Source of the DNA: Glossina fuscipes | Taxonomy: Eukaryota; Arthropoda; Insecta; Diptera; Glossinidae | DNA: 64,000 nucleotides | Assembly (NCBI RefSeq): GCF_014805625.2 | Contig: NW_023998438.1 | Coordinates: 1-64,000, forward strand | Direction of reading: 5' to 3' | Shown here: piece after piece, positions 35,152 to 44,945 of the stretch | Layout of the letters: every line of letters begins with the position of its first letter | Numbering within the stretch: position 1 is the first letter of the stretch | Notes under the pieces: model-generated | What the model saw: only the letters and a program-made list of their open reading frames with translations | The model's database searches: none | Told to the model about the DNA's origin: nothing | Made by a program: the position numbers and the translations under genes

Positions 35152-35940
35152 AAAAATAGGAAGCATTTTAATAGTAATCATAAACAAGATCCTGAGGAAA
35201 ACATAAAATTAAATAATAACATAATGCATTATCTCTTTTTAAGCTCGTATGCCTCTCTCTCTTTACCAATTGGAAGAGAGTTTTGTTTGTTGAAAGCTAT
35301 ATATATATATATATATAGTATTCACTATATGCATTTTAGTTTATGTATCCATATACTTATGTGCAATTGTTTACATTTTTTAAATTTTGTCTTATTCTTC
35401 ACATTCGTCGATACGAAATCGAGTGACAGCACTAGCGTTTACATGTACGTAAAAGCGCACATCTATTCATGCATAGACAGGTATGGTTTTTTTTTTTTTT
35501 ACGGATTGTTACTTTGCGGTAATTCGTTATTGACGGTGTTCTCAACGTCACACTGACGCTGTAACATATACGCTATACATTAGGGGGGAAAAAAAAAATT
35601 TCGTTTATTTTGAAAATTAAAAACAAAACTTTGTCGGTCACGCAGGCAATCACTAGAAGAGCAATATTATTTAGAATTCTTACTACACACATACAGATAC
35701 GTACGCACATACACGCACACGCATGCAAAGCCACAACCAGCTATCCATATATATATATATATATATATATAAGCAATCAAACAACTTATTTGATTTGTAA
35801 GTAAATATACGCGAGCGATGGATAGAGTAATGCATGGGTATGCATGTTTTTTAATACGTAGTAGTAAAGCAACAGCGGCTGCAGCACCGGCAACAGCAAC
35901 TGCAAAATACAAAAACACAAAACAACAAAAAGTGAATTCA
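35152..35940. other. Upstream flank of the candidate promoter
   Basis: AT-rich DNA with (TA)n at 35747-35771, a CACA patch at 35685-35725 and GCAGCGGCTGCAGCACCGGC-like CAG/GCN sequence near 35870-35900. No dispersed repeats were found. It could hold proximal regulatory sequence of the proposed Glut4EF promoter, but no specific binding site is called. Confidence 0.4.
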
Positions 35941-35944
35941 CGAA

Positions 35945-35990
35945 AATCAGTCGTTAGTCGTTGATAGCCAACTCTCGTGTCCGGTCGATA
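35945..35990 (+). promoter_or_regulatory. Candidate Inr/DPE core promoter
   Basis: A perfect Drosophila-type initiator TCAGTC (TCAKTY) has its +1 A at 35949. A second, TTAGTC (one mismatch), has +1 A at 35956. From the second, GGTCG falls at exactly +28 to +32 (35983-35987), matching the DPE core RGWYV. No TATA box is seen at -30, as expected for an Inr/DPE promoter. Long CAA- and A-rich sequence typical of fly 5' UTRs follows. All motifs are short and could occur by chance. The link to the coding exon 6.4 kb downstream is inference. Confidence 0.4.
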
Positions 35991-37380
35991 AGCGCTTTTT
36001 TTTTGTTATGGGTTTGGTTGGAGAAGAGTAACACCAATCGCCCCCAAAGCATATAAGAAAAAATATTGAAAAGAAAAAAAAAAAAACAGTTTAAACCAAT
36101 TTAACCGCTAAACACATAGGCCATTTTATGCACTTTACTCGCAAATATAGAAAACAATCGATACGATATGCAAAGCAATAATTGCAACAATGCAATAAAA
36201 TTAAGTAAACAAACAACAACAAGTATACGAAGATAAATATATGTGAGATAATTGATAAAAATGGGTAACAGAAAAGACCTCTAAATAATCATAAAAAAAA
36301 AAAAAAAAGAAAAAAAAAACAAAAAGAAATAAAGAGGAAATAAAAATAAACTGTAACCGCATAATAAAAATATCTTTGATGTGAAGGAAAGAAAAAGTTA
36401 TTGAGAAACGAAAAAGCGAAAAAAAAAAAACAAAAGCAAAGCAGTAAAGAAATCAAAAACAAATATTACGTTTTTGTGAAATTTTGCAAATGCGTGAACG
36501 AAATTTCTAATTAAAACTGATAAGAAACAACAACAACAATAACTATTCGTTAAATGTTTTGATTAAAAAACAAAAAAACGTAACAACTTTCTAAACCCTA
36601 AAATAATATTATATTATAATATAATAGTGGTGTTACATATTGCTGTGAATTTTATATTATGTGTGTTTGTATGCGTAATTGTAATTAAGAGAGAAGGGGA
36701 AAAAAAAAGGTTAGATTATGCTTATAAATCAATTCAAACGAATAACAACAACAATAATAACAACAACAACAACAAGATTTGACTATTATAACCGGCATAT
36801 AGATTTAAAACATCAACAGATATATACACTTGCTTCCCCACGTGCCAAGCGATTTGTAGTCATTGTCAGTATCTCGAACAATAGCAACAACAAAAACAAC
36901 AATAACTCAACCACTATTACTAATGCATTCTGCATAAATTTAATGCAGTACTATTGCAATATTCCGATCATCATTATTACTACTATTGCTACCACTATTT
37001 CATCGTTTATCAATTGCGTTTTGCATATAAAACGTGTCGAGTATCGGAATTTTGCACGATTATCTCTCGTTTACGGCAAGAGCGTAATGTTAAAGAGAAA
37101 ATTTGAAAATACCGTCAATTCGAAATACAAACCACTGTTGGTGAAAATCTAGAAAATGCAAAAAGTGAGATTAAAAATTTTTATGTGCATAAACGTGTAA
37201 AAGAGAAGAGAATTTCAAGAAAATTTATTTTAGATAGAAAAAAAAAATAACAGAAACAACCAGTGAACTTTTCCTTTCTTTTTGTTTTTTTTTTTTTGCA
37301 AATATTTCCAGTAAAATATTATCAAATATTTTTTCATGTTTCAACGATTCAAATAATCACCAAAAATCTGCAATATATTT
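35956..37380 (+). other. Candidate non-coding 5' UTR exon of Glut4EF
   Basis: This ~1.4-kb stretch is A-rich, with many CAA and AACAACAACAA runs (for example 36525-36545, 36745-36775 and 36885-36905), the usual composition of long fly 5' UTRs. It contains none of the dispersed repeats that crowd the window. It ends at TATTT|GTAAGT, a good splice donor at 37381-37386, with a TA microsatellite right after. A 144-codon frame (36718-37152) lies inside. It is rich in Thr, Ile and Asn from CAA/ACA/ATA triplets and would be an upstream ORF at most. The exon limits are a model from motifs and composition only. Confidence 0.35.
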
Positions 37381-37388
37381 GTAAGTTT

Positions 37389-37390
<2 letters not shown>

Positions 37391-37432
<42 letters not shown>
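37391..37432. repeat. (TA)n microsatellite
   Basis: About 42 bp of TA with one CA interruption, starting four bases after the candidate GTAAGT donor. Confidence 0.9.
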
Positions 37433-37436
<4 letters not shown>

Positions 37437-37483
37437 TGAAATAAGCTTTTTTCCGCTTCTGTGACGTTAGTATACCTAAGTGA

Positions 37484-37513
37484 GATAGAGAGAGAGAGAG
37501 AGAGGGAGAGAGT
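37484..37513. repeat. (GA)n microsatellite
   Basis: About 30 bp of AG repeat with a GGG interruption, in proposed intron 1. Confidence 0.9.
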
Positions 37514-37589
37514 GACAGGGAATAAAAACGGTAGATGCTTTAAAGCAACTGTTGGATGATCTTCGACTTTAGCTAGGATTTAATATATT

Positions 37590-38006
37590 TATATCTCTCA
37601 TCGAAGGATGAGGCTGATATTCATTTTGTAAAAAATTTTGCAATGCCCAGAACAAAGCATAAGAGATCCAACAAGTATATATTTTTTTTGGATCAGCATT
37701 GGACATGCTTATATCTAAATCGATATAAGCATGTCCGTCTGTCTGTCTGAGAGTCCTCTTCTTGGACGCAAAAATGAAGCTGTCGACATTCAATTTGCAA
37801 AAGAACTTTTTAAGGGACACGCCTACAACGTCGATTCGCGCGACAGAAACTTTTACTTTGATATTAAAAAAAAACAGCCTCGCCCACACCATATTAAAGA
37901 GGATGAAAATTTAGTTGTTTTAGTTTTTTCTCTTTTTTAGGGTAACGGTCATGGGTATAAAAGATCCGATCACGACCAAATGTAATTTTCTTACTTAATT
38001 GTTTTT
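37590..38006 (+). repeat. Family C repeat with a perfect internal hairpin
   Basis: It starts TTATATCTCTCATCGAAGGA, then GATGAGGCTGATATTCATTT and the GCCCAGAACAAAGCATAAGAG block, and continues to ATAAGCATGTCCGTCTGTC, GCAAAAATGAAGCTGTCGAC and GCCTCGCCCACACCATATTA. It ends at TGGGTATAAAAGATCCGATC, then ACGACCAAATGTAATTTTCT and TACTTAATTG. Only ~420 bp, it lacks the family's middle. Frames across it on both strands (37569-37940) are shadows. Confidence 0.7.
37701..37736. repeat. Perfect 15-bp inverted repeat
   Basis: GGACATGCTTATATC at 37701-37715 and its exact complement GATATAAGCATGTCC at 37722-37736 flank a 6-base loop. The right arm is the normal family C sequence just before the GTCY block. 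The left arm replaces the usual core, so the inversion is specific to this copy. Confidence 0.9.
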
Positions 38007-38129
38007 AACGCTACTGCCTTGTCATGATCTATACTAATCCAGAAATAATCAAATAATTGGTACTTAATATAATTGCTACTATTGGATACGATAAGGCGAT
38101 CAGAAATATGTGGATATAAAAGAAGATAT

Positions 38130-38815
38130 GGTGGAGGTGTGTTCAAAAAGAAAGCCAACTTTCCATGATTTTTCTTAAGGAATATTCAATCATCGATATC
38201 TATTTTTTTTCCACTTTAAAGTGATCACCCTTAGATGTAATACATATGTGCTAGCGCTTTTTCATTACTCGAAGCACTTCTGATCTGCGCTTTATGGTAT
38301 GTCCTTCCAGTATGGCGGTCTTTATTCTCTTAATCGTGGCAAAATTCTGTTCTTTCATGGATCTTTTTCAGTTTTGGAAATAAGAAAAAGACGCTTTGGA
38401 TCAAATCTGGATCATCGTTGACGTCATTCAACAGCTCTTGAGTTATGCTAATGTTTTTAGGTTATTTTGGCCAAGAATTAGCAAATTCTGAAACAAACTT
38501 GGCTGTCGCATATTTCGTGATTAAAACGTCCGAAAAAATTGCATGGCATGAGCCAACCGATAAGCTGATATCTTCAGCAACTTCCCTAATGTTAACTTGA
38601 TAGCTCTACCTGACAATTTTCATCGTTTCGATCGGTTGTTCACGGGCTGCGACGTCTATGGTGCGCATTGTCATTAACATTTTCTCGGTCGCCTGCGGAA
38701 AAGCTTGTATTACTTATAAAAATTTTTGTTTGATCGTAGTAGACTCGCCAAATGGCATAGTCACACATAATTTTATACAGATTCTGTGAGCCATCTTTTC
38801 GCCAAACACATTAAA
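38130..38815 (-). pseudogene. mariner-like transposase remnant, catalytic core deleted
   Basis: Reading the minus strand across frames gives an N-terminal piece RICIKLCV, then the helix-turn-helix region IREVAEDISLSVGSCHAI (about 38,560-38,610), then AKFVSEF and a LLNDVNDDPDLIQ segment. The protein then jumps at about 38,390-38,400 to the C-terminal region (LKRSMKE, FATIKRIKTAILEG, CITSKGDHF). In intact mariners the span between those parts carries the catalytic D,D34D residues (TGDE, HDNAP, SPDLAPCD), and all of it is missing. Stops and frameshifts also break both halves. An internal deletion with both ends kept is how non-autonomous mariner derivatives form. Terminal inverted repeats were not delimited. 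Confidence 0.75.
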
Positions 38816-39534
38816 GCACTTCTAACCTTTATATTTGTCAAAAACAAACTGAAACTCCAAAATGGCTAATAATGCTTAAGTAAGTTAAGGGCATGTGTCG
38901 AGAAAGAAAGTTATATTTGGCGGAAGCCGAATCTAGCATACCCACTACTATGCTTTTCTTATTCGACCTTACAGGCTCTTTTATTTAATACCCATTTCGG
39001 TGGTATTATTAAGAAAACGTTAACTTACCAGGTCGTGAAGTCTACCATATTAATTTGAAAAATAACCCATTTGTAGGCAGATAATATATCCTCGTTTGAA
39101 GAATGCTTCCCTATTGTGTGCCTTATGATAAATAGGCATAAAACGTCAAAGAAGTGAAAAAGAAAATTTAATCACTTGTAATTATATGTGATATGTGAAG
39201 AGTAGAGTGCATGTAAAAAGTAGAGTGTTTCACAACATTATTTCAGCCTTCTAATTTTAATATTTTCCGGACGGACAGCCATGGCTTAATCAATTCAGAA
39301 TTTCCGATCAAGAATATATATATTATATAGTGTCTCTGGCACACTTTTTTTAGGCGCACCTTGTATATAGGTAACGTGTTTGTTTTCGTAACTTGCGTCA
39401 TCAATACGAGTTTTTTTATTCCCCTTACAGCCGGAAATAATATACTCGTATATTAACATTTGTAAATGATTCACATTGGCCATCTGCTGAGATCATGATT
39501 ACGATTTCAAAACAAGGAAAAACATTATAGTGAA
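38816..39534. other. Intron 1 sequence, unassigned
   Basis: AT-rich, with weak similarity to family B near 38935-39080 (CGGTGGTATTATTAAGAAAAC, GGTCGTGAAGTCTACC, AATAACCCATTTGTAGGC, AAAATTTAATCACTTGTAA; possibly a minus copy). No gene was seen. Confidence 0.4.
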
Positions 39535-39928
39535 ATACGACCCGCCATAAAATAACAGTCATTTATATATCGACTTTTCAAAATAACTTTATATTGGAAA
39601 TTTATATGAGAAGTGATCCCATTTCTGAAACTGCAATCTGTACGTTGAACGCAAGTAAACTAGACAGACGAAGGGACAGAAAGGTTTAAATCGATGCAGA
39701 AAGCGATCTTGTAATAAAATATGAGTCTATTGCGAGCTGTAGCTTGAACCTAAACACACATGGACAGACATAAGACGTACAGACGAACAGACAGGCTTAC
39801 ATCAATTCAGATTATGATTCTGAAGCGATCGGTATAATAAAGGGTGGGTCTACCATCCGGATTTTGCATACATCTACAAAAACTTGATATACCATAAGTA
39901 TATCATAAGTGATATAGGGCATAAACGC
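39535..39928 (-). repeat. Family A repeat, 5' half with internal duplication
   Basis: Reverse-orientation blocks CGACTTTTCAAAATAACTTT, ATATGAGAAGTGATCCC, GACGAAGGGACAGAAAGG and TTTAAATCGATGCAGAAAGC are followed by a second, similar block: CAGACAGGCTTACATCAATT, GATTATGATTCTGAAGCGATC, GGTATAATAAAGGGTGGGTC. The head AAGTGATATAGGGCATAAAC closes it at about 39925. The repeated GACAGACG-TTTAAATCGATN-CAGAA module indicates a ~110-bp internal duplication. Confidence 0.65.
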
Positions 39929-41139
39929 ACATTTTGCCGGCGATTTGTCGATGTTCTTAGCACCCAAGCACCCTTCATTTTTTGTTTCTATCGCGAATTA
40001 TTTTTTCTTAAATTGTAGAGTTTGTGAACTTGCTGTCATGCGTCTGAGGTTTCTTCTGAATAAAATGTTCGTGTTAACTGAGGAGATCAGTAAAAGAAAC
40101 TGAACGATTTATCGCATTTTCTTTTGTATGCATAATATTACAAATCATATGCGTTTCCAATTACATTTTTATACGATTTGGCAGCACTTTCTAGATAGTT
40201 GTTCAAAATAAAAGTTATTTCTATTGTATATTAAAATATAAATATGTATATACACGTACATATATCTGAACTATATATATATATATATATATATGTAAAA
40301 ATGTCTTCTATATCCAAACAAAATCACGGGTTTGAGGAGACCATAGTTAGGTCCGATGAGTAAGTTGCGTACGTTCGTTTACTCTTATAATGGCTCTAGC
40401 GCGTGCATTCCTTTAATGTAATCGTCTGTGTGTGCTACCGAACTAGGTAGCTTTTTAATGATACGTACGTCTATCGGTTTAGAGCCTCCAAACTTAGGAC
40501 AGATGTCTTATGTTTACTATTTTTATATATAAGGCTGATCAAAAAATTGGTGCAATTCATTTGCACCTACGCCGAAAAAATGAAGATGAATTATCAGATG
40601 TTGACTTACTGAGATCTTCTGATCAGATACTGTATAGCAGATGTTGAGATAAACCTTTGCCAAAGCCGTATAAAACCACAATGTTAAAGTGTTCCCCTTC
40701 ATAGAGTCCCTTCTTATTTTTACGTTCACCCTACAGGTTGATAAGCAATAGTCTTGCATGGTCTCAATGGTCTGCTCTAAATCATTTTCAATCGGTTTAG
40801 AAAATTGCGACCATCACTAAAACAAGTGGGCAAACAGATATATAGGAAACGATTCTGAATTGACCGGGAGCATAGAAGACTTAAGACCCCTTAAGTTTTT
40901 AATTTCTATCGACTCCTATTTGCTTGCGAATCTCAGAAGCATGCATCAGGAAAAAGAGTTAAATCAAATGATGATTCATCGGGAAAGAAGTTGAAACAAG
41001 TTGTAAGGATTTTGGTAAATAGCTTCGTAGAACAGTCGTCTAAATTTTAGAAATGGAGAATATGTTGCGGAGCAAAATCAAACGGATCTCGAGAATCGCA
41101 TGTATAAGCTTTCTCATTTTTAGGACGAAAGGGAGCACA
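39929..41139. other. Intron 1 sequence, mostly unassigned
   Basis: (TA)n lies at 40272-40295. A short minus-strand family A piece at about 40790-40870 shows TTGCGACCATCACTAAAACA and GGAAACGATTCTGAATTGAC. The minus frame at 40523-40759 has no domain and is left uncalled. Confidence 0.45.
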
Positions 41140-41460
41140 AACCAAGAAGAAGCTTTACATTCCTCATAAAGTGTATATATTTCTGATCGGAATCAAATGT
41201 TGAAACGATTTAAGTATGCACGTCCGCCCGTCTAGGTAATATCTACAGTAAACTCTCTCTTGGTCGCAAAAGTTAGGACATCGGGGCAAATTGCAGATGA
41301 AAATCGAGGAAATCAGTTAGGACATACCCTTAGCAAAACCATAAATTGTGGAAGTCTATACTTTCAAAAGCAGAAAAATTGGGCTTCTTCCGCGTTACTT
41401 AAAAATTACGATAAATGCAAAAAATTAGCCATGCCCATTCAATAGTATATTTCCAATTTT
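41140..41460 (+). repeat. Family C repeat, core fragment
   Basis: CACAAACCAAGAAGAAGCTT lies just upstream. Then CCTCATAAAGTGTATATATT, TCTGATCGGAATCAAATGTT, ACGATTTAAGTATGCACGTC, CGCCCGTC and TGGTCGCAAAAGTTAGGACATC follow the core order of family C. The 3' hairpin end is missing. Confidence 0.55.
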
Positions 41461-41519
41461 TTTTTTTTTCTTTTTTTAATATTGAATCTAACAGATTCCG
41501 CCATAAGTGAAAAAAACTT

Positions 41520-41830
41520 CCTATACGACTAGTTGTACAAAGCTGTACTAAGTTTGTGTGGAACCGTCTCAAGAACTTGAGATAGGGCCTCCTTTTATTA
41601 TGACGATCTAAGTTTGTCTGTCCATCTGTCCGTTTGATTTTCATCAACTATGGGCCTCAATTTCTGAGATCCTTTGACTAACTTAGGTACACTGACGTGT
41701 TTTGGTCCAAGGACAATTACTAGTAAAACTGTTTTGGATCGGACCGTGTTTCTGGACATTTTCCATATAACGCCATATTTTAAAAAGTTGTTTTATGACC
41801 AACTGCGCAGTGACGTGTGGTTCACTATGA
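41520..41830 (+). repeat. Family A repeat, 5' half
   Basis: AACTTGAGATAGGGCCTCC, TTTTATTATGACGATCTAAG, TTTGTCTGTCCATCTGTCCG, TGACGTGTTTTGGTCCAAGG and TTTCCATATAACGCCATATT follow family order. Sequence after about 41830 is simple AT-rich intron. Confidence 0.65.
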
Positions 41831-42298
41831 TGTTTTTGGTTACTTTGTTTTTAATGTTTTTTATGCTATCAAATAATGAGATAAATTTTATGAAAATTTT
41901 ATTTAATCTCTTTTCTTAAATTTACTTTTAATTTTAGAAATTTCTTTTTGTTGGTTTCTTTTACAAAAAGAAAAAGACTATAAAAAAACCAATAAATAAT
42001 TTTAAAAAAAATATGCAAATTATAGTAAATAATAGTCAAAATTAATTAGTGATAAGATCTAATGTTTAATTTAAAAAAAGGCTCCTTCGATTTGTTGTTA
42101 AACTAAAACTCGGTTTACTACTACCATCACTAGTACTAACTATTTGTTAGATGTGATTGCGAACTCGCAAAAAACAAATTTTTTTTGTTTTGAAAATATT
42201 AATGAAAAGTGCAATAAGTTATAATAAAAAAAAAAGAAAAAACCAAGAAAAAATTAAATCGAAAAAAAACACTCTTCCATTCATTTTCTAATTTTTAG
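41831..42298 (+). other. 3' end of proposed intron 1, with splice acceptor
   Basis: AT-rich DNA runs into a pyrimidine-rich stretch and TTTTCTAATTTTTAG at 42284-42298. The AG at 42297-42298 is a good acceptor, which would start the coding exon at 42299, 51 bases before the ATG. The acceptor is a prediction. Confidence 0.45.
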
Positions 42299-42331
42299 CT
42301 AAAGATTTTCATTTGTGTTTTGTGTGTGTGT

Positions 42332-42337
42332 ATGTGA
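42332..42337 (+). promoter_or_regulatory. Minimal start-stop upstream ORF (ATG TGA)
   Basis: ATGTGA at 42332-42337 is in the same frame as the main ATG and ends 12 bases before it. It supplies an in-frame stop just upstream, so 42350 is the first usable ATG in this exon and the protein cannot extend further 5' in this exon. Its context (GTGTGTGTATG, a T at -3) is weak. Start-stop elements can lower translation downstream in other systems. Any effect here is inference. Confidence 0.6.
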
Positions 42338-42349
42338 AACTTAGCAAAC

Positions 42350-42847
42350 ATGTCTACGGGTCGTCGTTTAGCGAAACGTTCCATAATCGGTACTAAAGTG
42401 TGTGCTCCCGGTCCCGATGGTCTTTGGTATTCCGGCGTTATTCAAGATGTCAAAACTCCGCCTACGGCAACAGTAACTAAATGCCCAGATGCTGAGGCCA
42501 CGGTTGAAATGACGTCAAACGAAACTAAATACATTGTGCGTTTCGATTTTAAAACTCAAGCAACGGAAACGGTAACAAACGGTAACAGTAACTTATCCAT
42601 ACGTAATCGTAATGCGAATCTTAGAGATATTAGTCCGGCGCAGACTTTAAGACGTAATGCTATGATAAAAGAATTCGGTGAATCGGAATTAATCGGTCCA
42701 GGTTTTCGTTCGATAATTGGTGTACACTTACAACCGGGTCAACGCGTGTACGTTACTTATAACGGCCGTGAAACATCAGGTGACATTATTCAACATGATG
42801 CCGTCAAGGATGAGGTGATTATAAAAATCACACCCATTGGCTTAGAG
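42350..42847 (+). CDS. Glut4EF: GLUT4 enhancer factor homologue, first coding exon
   Basis: The exon codes 166 codons, MSTGRRLAKRSIIGTKV through ITPIGLE, and stops being exon-like at GAG|GTAAAT. The donor GT is at 42848-42849 in phase 0, and reading through it gives Val-Asn-stop. The start has a good fly context (GCAAACATG) and an in-frame stop 13-15 bases upstream. Residues 4-17 (GRRLAKRSIIGTKV) and 129-150 (PGQRVYVTYNGRE followed by TSGDIIQHD) match the conserved N-terminal blocks of the ZNF395/SLC2A4RG/ZNF704 family (RRLGKRS and PGQKVYVWYGGQE in vertebrates) and the insect DUF4772 region. Residues 23-33 (DGLWYSGVIQD) look like a small chromatin-reader-type beta-barrel strand pair. Family members are nuclear DNA-binding regulators named for binding the GLUT4 promoter. 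Their zinc finger and basic C-terminal motif would be in later exons, none recognised here. Codon use is balanced, unlike all other frames in the window. Confidence 0.85.
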
Positions 42848-43534
42848 GTAAATTAAAATTTGATCCTTTTCTTTTTATTGCTAATATCTGCTGTAAGGAG
42901 CACACATACATAAGCACTTAGCTGTAGACATACAAGTATTAAGCTTTATTTCCTTATCATATTCTCTGCAACTTTTGCTTGCCATCGTAACTTCTATTCT
43001 ATTGTTGTTGGCCGACAGGAGACATTTCTTCCTACTCATATTATTTCGCATCTATACATACGCATAACATCCTCTAATGGGTTGATACGAAGAGAAACGT
43101 TAAAGGAGAGGGAAGTGGGATGATTATGTACTCGTTTTTATATATCCAACAATTTGTACTCGTTTCTATGTTCGGTACTCGTATATGTTTGTACATCTAT
43201 TTGAACAATTTATTTTATGTATGTATATTCTGTGCAAAGCATTGCATTTTTGTATCTGTGTCAAGGTTAAAAAAGTTTCGTGTGTAAAATGGGAAAAACC
43301 AAATATCTCTCTTTTTTTTCACAGACAATCAACTGTACACTTGTGTATTATAAAGTGTACTAAACCGATGAAGGGGAAGAAGAAGAACAACAAGAAAATC
43401 GTAAACAAAACTCTCTCGTAAATTTTTTATTTTCACATCCATACAGATGCAGAATAATACTTTAATATAATTTAAAGCATTTCCCCTTGATGAAGTAAAG
43501 ATTAAATATTAACCTCGTAGCATATATAATCGCA
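42848..43534 (+). other. Start of the intron after the first Glut4EF coding exon
   Basis: It begins GTAAATTA, an acceptable donor. It is AT-rich with no dispersed repeat for ~690 bp. The frame at 43185-43421 is biased and has no domain. The intron appears to continue to the window end, at least 21 kb, since no further family-like exon is visible. Confidence 0.55.
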
Positions 43535-44945
43535 GATGCTGTACATCTACACCACTTGTTATTATAATACGGTATATTAAGTTCGTGGGAACGTAAATAA
43601 CACCCAGAAGGACTTAAGAGAGACACAGCTTTTATTACACCGACTTTATCTCTTCATCTATTCATCTGATGTCTTTCCATGTATATTTGTGTTCAAGCTA
43701 TTAGTCACAATTTTAGACATATATCGATCACTCTTCATAAAACGTCGTATTTTGAGAAGTAGCTGCATCGAAAAAATTTGTAATTTTCAAAATTTTCTGC
43801 CAAAACTCGCTTTGTAATAGTATTTCGGCATTCGAAATTGGTTTGAAAAATTTGTTTCGGCCGGGGCAATTTTTTCAGTCCTCTCTCGTATGACAAGAAG
43901 ATCTAATTTTCTTTGATAAAAAAATAAACCGCCCCAAATTTAGACCATCTCGATGTATTTTTTGACTCCTACTCTATACAAGTATTTTCATGAGAATTGA
44001 CCCTTTGTAAGGCAAGAAACGTTGCAATTTTAATATTATACGATGAAAATTAACGCATAGTAACAATTTGATATGAAAATTAATTGTACAAAATTTCGAG
44101 CACCCACGCCTACTTTTAGATCCTCTCCCATAGAAGGGTATTCACGAAAACGTATGTCAATATGAAAACTAACTCATAATAGTAACTTGAAATGATATGA
44201 AAGTGATATGAAAATTAATTAAGCGGAATTTTGAACACATATCTCAATCATTCTTACGGTAAGCCTTAAAGTAAGCTTTTATTTGCAAAGTGGTCTAAGT
44301 TTTAATATACCTTTACTACTTTTGAGATATCGTATAAGAAGTTTGGCCAAGAGATAGATCCATGTGGTTCAGATTAGATTCACTTGATTTTTATATTATA
44401 TTACTATCATGAACAAATGATCATAAAAAAAAAAATTAACATTTAGGCCTCGTTGGCACATTTTACACATCATGAGAATCCTTGCATCCAAAAAATGGTC
44501 CTGCATAGTCCAAATTCGATAAAGCTGATTTCTTTGTCGTTTTATTATTATGAACCAATTTTCACTATGAAATACTGAAAATTAGCCGTTTTTGGCACAT
44601 AAGAGGGGGTTCAAAAAATTTGTCAAGCCAGTATAAAGTTTGTATATCAATTTAGAATCTCGAAAAGTTATTACTTAGTCACTTTTGTCGAGCAGATTTA
44701 AAAATTGGAAATTTTTTCTTATAACGACTTTTCAGAATAGGGTGTTATATAAAGTCTGGTCGAGAAAGTGGACGGGTCGGAAACAGTTTCAATAGCGACT
44801 TAGAGACTTAGATTAATTCAAAATCGTTTTCGGAATTGATCGGTATTGTGAAAAAAAAGTGGTCCTTGCTTAAGCCTTTCTGCATGTTACATACGTCCGC
44901 ACTAACTTAATATACCTTGTACTACAAGTAATGTAGGGTATAAAC
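43535..44945. repeat. Family A foldback element with long inverted arms
   Basis: The left arm (plus) opens with CATCTACACCACTTGTTATT, then CGGTATATTAAGTTCGTGGG, and continues through AGAAGGACTTAAGAGAGACA and the internal modules. The right arm (minus) shows CGACTTTTCAGAATAGGGTG, the GAGAAAGTGGACGGGTCGG block, CATACGTCCGCACTAACTTA, ATATACCTTG and the head CAAGTAATGTAGGGTATAAA. The two outer ends are inverted copies of the same head. A transcript of this intron could fold into a long imperfect duplex. It starts 688 bp past the coding exon. The arms are diverged and the centre is rearranged. Confidence 0.75.

Noticed and set aside
36718..37152. 144-residue plus-strand open frame rich in Thr, Ile and Asn
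   Set aside because: Composition comes from CAA/ACA/ATA runs inside the proposed 5' UTR exon. No family resemblance. At most an upstream ORF.
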